Assembly (NCBI GenBank): GCA_003536295.1
Contig: DPZQ01000095.1
Coordinates: 1-10,395, forward strand
Direction of reading: 5' to 3'
DNA: 10,395 nt
Origin: Rhodobacter sp.
GTDB taxonomy: Bacteria; Pseudomonadota; Alphaproteobacteria; Rhodobacterales; Rhodobacteraceae
The notes beneath the pieces were generated by a model, which saw nothing but the letters and a program-made list of their open reading frames with translations, was not told where the DNA came from and made no database searches. Made by a program: the position numbers and the translations under genes. The first letter of the stretch is position 1. Each line of letters begins with the position of its first letter. Positions 6,018 through 10,395 of this stretch are shown here, in pieces.

Positions 6018-6863
6018 TCATGCGCTAAGCAGCCCTTTAAACCACTGCACAAAAGCCTGTGCAGGGGCACTGTCGGGTCTTTGGGCTAAAAAATAGCCCT
6101 CTTGTCCAATAAAATCGATATCCTGCATCACCTGCAATTGCCCCAGTGCAACTGAATTTTGCGCGAGAATGGAACTGACCAACGCAATACCAACCCCTTG
6201 TTGTGCTAAATTCAGTGCCATTCCGTAGGAATCTACAAAATAGTGTGGGGCGGGTAGGGGGGCTATTTTTGCGGCTTGCCCATAGTGGCTCCATCCTTCA
6301 AGAGTACCGACCGACTCAATCAACGGGCCAGTTGTCAGGCTGCCCACAAATGCGGAGCTGGCCACCGCGATCAGTCGATCAGGCAGGCGCTGCGCCCCTT
6401 GGCCCACCTGTTTTTGTGACCCAAAGCGCAGCTCAACATCGGCCGAGGCGCTGGCGAATTCGTCAGGCCAAACCATGCTGAGCATCCGCAATTTAAAGCT
6501 GGGGTGCAGTGCATGAAACTGGGCCAAATGCGGCGCGATGATCCACTGCGCAATTGAAACCGAGCAGGCAATCGTGACCAGCCCCTCTTTGGGTTTTGGA
6601 TCAAACATCCGCCCCGCAGCGTCCAGGTCATTCAAGGCGGCCTCGATCTTGGGCACGAGTTTTCGCCCCGCATCGCTTAGGGCAAGGCCACGCGGCTTGC
6701 GCACAAAAAGTTGGACCCCAAGGCGCGCTTCAAAGGCACGGATTTGCTGGCTTACGGCTGATTGCGTCATGCCAAGTTCGACAGCGGCATGGGTGAATTT
6801 CAAATGACGCGCCGAGGCCTCAAAGACACGAAACCAATTCAAAGGGGGCGGTGTTCGGCGCAT
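6018..6863 (-). CDS. LysR-type transcriptional regulator, GcvA-like
   Basis: Regulator of 281 residues, slightly short for the family. The N-terminus RRTPPPLNWFRVFEASARHL, with FTHAAVELGMTQSAVSQQIR after it, is the HTH of the GcvA-like LysR branch (about residues 6-66). The C-terminal effector domain runs to the end, with SYGMALNLAQQGVGIALV in the second lobe. The start has AAGG at 6870-6873, 6 bases upstream. The gene is divergent from the DUF1185/hydrolase/monooxygenase/dehydrogenase operon, with 102 bases between starts and a LysR-type T-N11-A dyad in the gap, so it most likely controls that operon and perhaps the PcaC-like gene behind it. The ligand is unknown. It is unrelated in detail to the LysR gene at 2442. 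Confidence 0.88.
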   Translation of the reverse strand: MRRTPPPLNWFRVFEASARHLKFTHAAVELGMTQSAVSQQIRAFEARLGVQLFVRKPRGLALSDAGRKLVPKIEAALNDLDAAGRMFDPKPKEGLVTIACSVSIAQWIIAPHLAQFHALHPSFKLRMLSMVWPDEFASASADVELRFGSQKQVGQGAQRLPDRLIAVASSAFVGSLTTGPLIESVGTLEGWSHYGQAAKIAPLPAPHYFVDSYGMALNLAQQGVGIALVSSILAQNSVALGQLQVMQDIDFIGQEGYFLAQRPDSAPAQAFVQWFKGLLSA

Positions 6864-6875
6864 CTATAACCTTGG

Positions 6876-6892
6876 TATAAGTTTAACTAATA
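6876..6892. promoter_or_regulatory. Candidate LysR box between divergent genes
   Basis: TATAAGTT-T-AACTAATA is a dyad centred on 6884 with 7 of 8 pairs matching. T6878 and A6890 give the T-N11-A core of LysR sites at the same centre. It sits next to the ribosome binding site of the LysR gene and about 75 bases upstream of the operon start at 6966, so binding could repress lysR and activate the operon. Confidence 0.5.
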
Positions 6893-6954
6893 TGTATGCC
6901 CTGCGATTGTTCATTTGTCAAACTCACCCCCGGTTTGCAAAGATGGCACCAATC

Positions 6955-6963
6955 AAGGGGGGG
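6955..6963 (+). promoter_or_regulatory. Ribosome binding site with a G7 run
   Basis: AAGGGGGGG ends 2 bases before the ATG at 6966, so the AAGG core is about 7 bases from the start. It supports 6966 over the upstream in-frame TTG at 6915. The seven-G run is a homopolymer prone to slippage or sequencing error. Confidence 0.6.
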
Positions 6964-6965
6964 CC

Positions 6966-7565
6966 ATGCAGCCAGAAATTCGCAAATTCGTAACCTATGA
7001 TGAAGAGGTTTTGATCGAAGGGTTTAAAGTCGCCGCCAGCCCGTGGCGCATGTTTGCTGTCGCCGCTGTTGTAAAAAACCCTTGGTCGGGACGGTATGTT
7101 GCGGATCTCACTCCCGAGATACGCGCTTATGCCCCAGTTCTAGGCTCGGAGTTGACAAGACGAATGCTTGCCCTAGCTGGCGGTGGCGATTATATCGAAG
7201 CCTATGGAAAGGCAGCCGTGGTTGGCCTTGATGGTGAGGTCGAGCATGCCTCAGGCTTGATCCATACTTTGCGTTTTGGCAATGCCTACCGCCAAGCGGT
7301 TGGGGCAAAATCCTATTTGGCTTTTACCAATACGCGCGGCCCCGCAAATGCCGCTATCATGGTGCCCTTGATGGATAAAAATGATGCAGGCCGCAGGTCG
7401 CATTATTTGACTTTGCAATTTGCCATTCAAGATGCGCCGCGTCCAGATGAGATTGTGATCGTGCTAGGTGCTGCGACCTCGGGGCGACCGCATCATCGGA
7501 TCGGTGACAGGTATCAAGATTTGAAAGATTTGGGACATGACCTGGACAACCCAGCCGCGCTTTAA
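6966..7565 (+). CDS. DUF1185 / 'amino acid synthesis' family protein
   Basis: Protein of 199 residues matching Pfam family AA_synth (DUF1185, PF06684) in memory. It has IRKFVTYDEEVLIEG at 5-19, AVAAVVKNPWSGR at 31-43, AGGGDYIEAYGKAAVVGLDG at 71-90, then EVEHASGLIHTLRFGN, and GAATSGRPHHRIGDRYQDL at 168-186. The one structurally described member I recall (BB2672 of Bordetella) has a variant of the Bacillus chorismate-mutase fold. No reaction is established, and the name 'amino acid synthesis' is not backed by biochemistry. It is the first gene of a tight rightward operon with a hydrolase, LLM monooxygenase and aldehyde dehydrogenase, so a catabolic role, perhaps binding or isomerising a small cyclic or enol intermediate, is more likely than biosynthesis (inference). 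The family call is firm. Confidence 0.85.
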   Translation: MQPEIRKFVTYDEEVLIEGFKVAASPWRMFAVAAVVKNPWSGRYVADLTPEIRAYAPVLGSELTRRMLALAGGGDYIEAYGKAAVVGLDGEVEHASGLIHTLRFGNAYRQAVGAKSYLAFTNTRGPANAAIMVPLMDKNDAGRRSHYLTLQFAIQDAPRPDEIVIVLGAATSGRPHHRIGDRYQDLKDLGHDLDNPAAL

Positions 7566-7581
7566 ACAGGCGGGTTTGGCC

Positions 7582-8355
7582 ATGATCACAAAGCCAATCC
7601 CGCACTGTACCGATCTGAGCTTGGTCTTTTTGCACGGCGTTGGTCTGCGCGCGGAAGCATGGGGCGCGCAAATCGCAGCCTTCGCGGGGCGACATTCTAT
7701 TTTGGCCTTTGACATGGCCGGCCATGGAGAAAGTGCTGCTTTCGACGCACCCGTACACACGCTTGATGCGTTTTTAGAGCCTATCATCCGCGCACTTGAC
7801 GCCGAAGCATGCACCCCAGCAATGATAATTGGCCACTCTATGGGGGCGATGTTGGCGCTGCGTTTGGCAGTAAAACGCCCTGATCTGGTAAGCGCAGTGG
7901 TAGCCTTGAATGCCGTCTATCGGCGCAGCGAAGATGCCAAAACTGCAATCATGGCGCGTCTGGACGCCCTAAAGGACGATCAACCCCTTGACCCGAATCC
8001 CGTCCTTGCTCGCTGGTTTTCGAATAAAACAACCCCTGAAGCCATTGCGTGCCAAAGCTGGTTGGCGCAGATGGACCCCAAAGCCTATCACGCCGCTTAC
8101 CATATTTTTGCCAAAACTGACGGGCTGAGTGACGCCGATTTATCATGTGTAACCTGCCCCGTGCTGTTCATGACGGGCGCGCTTGATCCAAACTCAACCC
8201 CCGCCATGAGCGAAGCGATGGCGAAAGCCACCCCAATAGGGCAAAGCCTTGTCCTCGCAGGGGCCGCGCATATGATGCCGATGACGCATTCTGATGCGGT
8301 CAATCGCGCAATTGCTACGCTAGTTGACGGGGCAAGTGCCATAGAAAGGATCTGA
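7582..8355 (+). CDS. Alpha/beta hydrolase fold protein
   Basis: Soluble hydrolase of 257 residues from the ATG at 7582. The oxyanion HGVGL lies near the N-terminus. The triad is S86 in the elbow GHSMGAM, D202 in GALDPN and H230 in GAAHMMPM; a lid-like segment of about 70 residues lies between strand 6 and the aspartate. No signal peptide is seen, so it acts in the cytoplasm, splitting an ester, amide or C-C bond of a small metabolite. An alternative ATG at 7537 would add 15 residues and overlap the DUF1185 gene by 29 bases; neither start has a strong ribosome binding site, and 7582 gives the more usual N-terminus. The next gene starts 2 bases after its stop. Trigonelline degradation uses a hydrolase of this fold (TgnD) after a luciferase-like monooxygenase, which fits this context, but the substrate is unknown. 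Confidence 0.84.
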   Translation: MITKPIPHCTDLSLVFLHGVGLRAEAWGAQIAAFAGRHSILAFDMAGHGESAAFDAPVHTLDAFLEPIIRALDAEACTPAMIIGHSMGAMLALRLAVKRPDLVSAVVALNAVYRRSEDAKTAIMARLDALKDDQPLDPNPVLARWFSNKTTPEAIACQSWLAQMDPKAYHAAYHIFAKTDGLSDADLSCVTCPVLFMTGALDPNSTPAMSEAMAKATPIGQSLVLAGAAHMMPMTHSDAVNRAIATLVDGASAIERI

Positions 8356-8357
8356 CG

Positions 8358-9395
8358 ATGGAATTCTCACTTTTTGCACATATGGAAAGGCTTGACCCGC
8401 AGACACCCCATCAAGCGCTTTATGGGGAATTTATTGAGCTTTGTCAGTTGGCCGACCAGGGAGGTATGCGTGCAATCTGGACGGGCGAGCATCACGCCAT
8501 GGAATTCACCATCGCCCCCAATCCGTTCTTATCGATTGTAGATCTGGCCCATCACACAAAAAACGTCAAACTGGGTACAGGCACGGTTGTGGCCCCCTTT
8601 TGGCACCCGATCAAACTGGCGGGCGAAGCTGCGGCTACTGATCTTATGACGGGCGGGCGTCTTGAGCTGGGTATGGCACGCGGTGCTTATACCTATGAGG
8701 CCGAGCGCCTCATGCCGGGAATGGATGCCTTTACCGCAGGACAAATGCTGCGCGAAACGGCCCCTTTGTTGCGCAAACTTTGGCAAGGCGACTGCGCACA
8801 TGAGGGGGATTTTTATCAATTCCCTTCGACCACCTCGTCTCCCAAACCGTTGCAAAGTGACGGCCCGCCCATCTGGATTGCGGCGCGCGATCCCAATAGC
8901 CATGAATTCGCGGTGAAAAATGCATTTAACGTTCAAGTGACTCCGCTTTGGCAAGGTATGTCTGAGATCGAAAGCCTAATGGCGCGTTTTGAAGCTTCTG
9001 TTATCAGTCAAGAGGTCAAACGTCCCAAAATCATGCTGTTGCACCATACCTATGTCGCCAGAGACAGCGCCGATCTTGAGCAAGCGGCCAAAGAGCTTCA
9101 GCGCTATTATTGCTATTTCGGCGCATGGTTTCAAAATAAGCGCCCCGTGACACAAGGGTTGATCGACCCGCTGAGTGATCAAGAAATTGACGCCAATTCA
9201 ATGATGGCCCCCGAAAATTTGTTGCGTGACCTGACCATTGGCACCAAAATGCAGGTCATAGATAAATTGAAACGTTATGAAGATTTGGGCTATGATGAAT
9301 TTTCATTCTGGATCGACAGTGGTATGAATAGCGACCGCAAAAAAGCATCGCTTCATCGGTTTATTGATGATGTTATGCCCCATTTCAACAGGTAG
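8358..9395 (+). CDS. LLM-class (luciferase-like) FMN-dependent monooxygenase
   Basis: A 345-residue TIM-barrel flavoprotein of the bacterial luciferase-like family. Visible marks are AIWTGEHHAMEF at 39-50, the KLGTGTVVAPFWHP stretch at 71-84, RLELGMARGAY at 101-111, and PPIWIAARDPNS at 170-181 in the second half of the barrel. Such enzymes use reduced FMN, usually supplied by a separate flavin reductase, to insert oxygen, often breaking a ring or a C-N or C-S bond. No reductase gene is in the window; one may lie beyond the right edge. AGGA lies 7 bases before the ATG, inside the end of the hydrolase gene, and the stop-to-start gap is 2 bases, so translation is probably coupled. Substrate unknown; N-heterocyclic compounds are a reasonable guess from the operon. 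Confidence 0.88.
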   Translation: MEFSLFAHMERLDPQTPHQALYGEFIELCQLADQGGMRAIWTGEHHAMEFTIAPNPFLSIVDLAHHTKNVKLGTGTVVAPFWHPIKLAGEAAATDLMTGGRLELGMARGAYTYEAERLMPGMDAFTAGQMLRETAPLLRKLWQGDCAHEGDFYQFPSTTSSPKPLQSDGPPIWIAARDPNSHEFAVKNAFNVQVTPLWQGMSEIESLMARFEASVISQEVKRPKIMLLHHTYVARDSADLEQAAKELQRYYCYFGAWFQNKRPVTQGLIDPLSDQEIDANSMMAPENLLRDLTIGTKMQVIDKLKRYEDLGYDEFSFWIDSGMNSDRKKASLHRFIDDVMPHFNR

Positions 9396-9399
9396 CCCC

Positions 9400-10395
9400 A
9401 TGACCCTTTTACCTCACTATCAGATGTTCATCGACGGTGCTTGGTGCGAAGGAGCCTCAGGCCAAGTGCGCGACAGTATCAATCCTGCAACGGGAGCTGT
9501 TTGGGCACGCTTTGCCTGTGCCGACCATCAAGATGTCGACCGCGCGGTTGCAGCGGCAAAACGCGCCCTTGTGGCACATGACTGGGCCTTTATGACTCAG
9601 ACCCAACGGGGTAAATTACTTTACCGTTTGGCTGATCTGTTGGAAGCAGCAGCCCCTCATTTGGGCCAGTTGGAAACGACTGATAGCGGCAAGCTTTTGG
9701 CTGAGACGGCGGCGCAGACTAAATATGTGGCCGATTACTATCGCTATTATGCTGGCTTGGCAGATAAAATCGAAGGGGCAGTTTTACCTATTGATAAACC
9801 AGATTTGCACGTTTTTACCAAACATGTCCCCATTGGCGTGGTGGCAGTGATTGTGCCTTGGAATGCGCAAATGTTTTTGACCGCCACCAAGCTTGGCCCC
9901 GCTTTGGCGGCCGGATGCACAGTTGTGATTAAAGCCTCTGAGATGGCTCCCGTGCCGATGTTGGAATTCGCCCGTTTGATCGACCGTGCGGGCTTTCCCA
10001 AAGGCGTGGTCTCGGTGATCACGGGCGATGGAGATAATTGCGCCGCCCCTTTGACGCGCCATCCAGATATTGACCGTATCGCGTTTACGGGGGGCAGCCA
10101 AACAGCGCGCCATGTGATCCGAAATTCGGCGGAAAATTTTGCCGTCACTTCGCTTGAACTGGGGGGGAAATCGCCGATTTTGGTCTTTGATGATGCCGAT
10201 CTTGACGCAGCGACCAATGGGTTGATCGCAGGTAATTTTGGGGCCTCGGGGCAATCTTGTGTGGCGGGGTCGCGCGGATTGGTGGCCCGCGGTGTCTATG
10301 ATCAGATTGTAGATTTAATCAGCGAAAAGGCGAAGTCCATTATCGTTGGTGACCCGCTTGATGCCCAAACCCATGTTGGTCCGCTGTGCACCAAG
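9400..10395 (+). CDS. NAD(P)-dependent aldehyde dehydrogenase (3' end cut by window)
   Basis: The frame is open from the ATG at 9400 to the last base, giving 332 residues; about 150 more are expected for a normal member of about 480-500. The catalytic set is complete: N155 in VPWNAQ, K178 in VIKASE for cofactor binding, the GGS glycine turn at 231-233, the general base E253 in LELGGKSP, and the nucleophile C287 in GQSCVAGSR. It oxidises an aldehyde to an acid in the cytosol. The gene starts 4 bases after the monooxygenase stop with AGG at 9390-9392, so it belongs to the same operon. It probably removes the aldehyde left by oxidative cleavage, as TgnC or PyrC do in known heterocycle pathways (inference). 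The exact substrate cannot be told from sequence. Confidence 0.9.
   Translation, partial: MTLLPHYQMFIDGAWCEGASGQVRDSINPATGAVWARFACADHQDVDRAVAAAKRALVAHDWAFMTQTQRGKLLYRLADLLEAAAPHLGQLETTDSGKLLAETAAQTKYVADYYRYYAGLADKIEGAVLPIDKPDLHVFTKHVPIGVVAVIVPWNAQMFLTATKLGPALAAGCTVVIKASEMAPVPMLEFARLIDRAGFPKGVVSVITGDGDNCAAPLTRHPDIDRIAFTGGSQTARHVIRNSAENFAVTSLELGGKSPILVFDDADLDAATNGLIAGNFGASGQSCVAGSRGLVARGVYDQIVDLISEKAKSIIVGDPLDAQTHVGPLCTK

Noticed and set aside
6915..6965. TTG start adding 17 residues to the DUF1185 protein
   Set aside because: No ribosome binding site; the family N-terminus begins at MQPEIRK from ATG 6966, which has AAGG upstream.
6943..6966. ATG at 6943 joined to the DUF1185 frame by slippage in the G7 run
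   Set aside because: One added G would fuse the frames, but the upstream ATG lacks a good ribosome binding site and nothing else suggests phase variation.
1..10395. Mobile element, CRISPR array, phage or RNA gene
   Set aside because: No transposase, integrase, repeat-spacer pattern, tRNA or rRNA sequence was seen; genes are compact and continuous with similar base composition.

Overview
The window reads as accessory catabolic DNA from an alphaproteobacterium. A marine Rhodobacterales (Roseobacter-group) bacterium is the likely source. This is inferred from intermediate G+C, dense gene packing, the mix of LysR-controlled scavenging operons, and the strong resemblance of the gene at 1322-2320 to the L-cysteate sulfo-lyase CuyA known from Roseobacter relatives. 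No rRNA, tRNA, CRISPR array, transposase or integrase was seen, and no gene-free stretch exceeds about 150 bases.

Region 1 (1-1305, + strand): the C-terminal end of an ArsR-family repressor, probably of the SqrR/BigR persulfide-sensing type, followed by a full-length YeeE/YedE sulfur transporter with the family cysteines. A 10-bp perfect inverted repeat overlaps the transporter stop codon and separates it from a convergent gene.

Region 2 (1322-5565): a candidate C3-sulfonate or sulfur amino-acid locus. A PLP-dependent CuyA/D-cysteine desulfhydrase-type lyase (-) is divergent from a LysR regulator (+), with dyads between them. The regulator converges, with a 14-bp overlap, on a two-gene leftward operon: a histidinol-dehydrogenase paralogue (related to HpsN, sulfopropanediol dehydrogenase) followed by an aspartate/glutamate-racemase-family protein. 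Cysteate is the sulfonate analogue of aspartate, so these enzymes could feed one route ending in pyruvate, ammonia and sulfite. The ArsR/YeeE pair next door could deal with reduced sulfur. This integration is inference.

Region 3 (5566-10395): a GcvA-like LysR regulator (-) with a downstream PcaC-like decarboxylase-family gene (-), divergent from a tightly packed rightward operon: a DUF1185 'amino acid synthesis' protein, an alpha/beta hydrolase, a luciferase-like (LLM) flavin monooxygenase and an aldehyde dehydrogenase cut by the window end. Gaps of 16 (or an overlap), 2 and 4 bases indicate one transcript. Monooxygenase + hydrolase + aldehyde dehydrogenase is the logic of oxidative ring opening of N-heterocycles, as in trigonelline (Tgn) or pyridine (Pyr) degradation. 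The DUF1185 and PcaC-like proteins have no known place in those routes. This is the best candidate in the window for an undescribed pathway.
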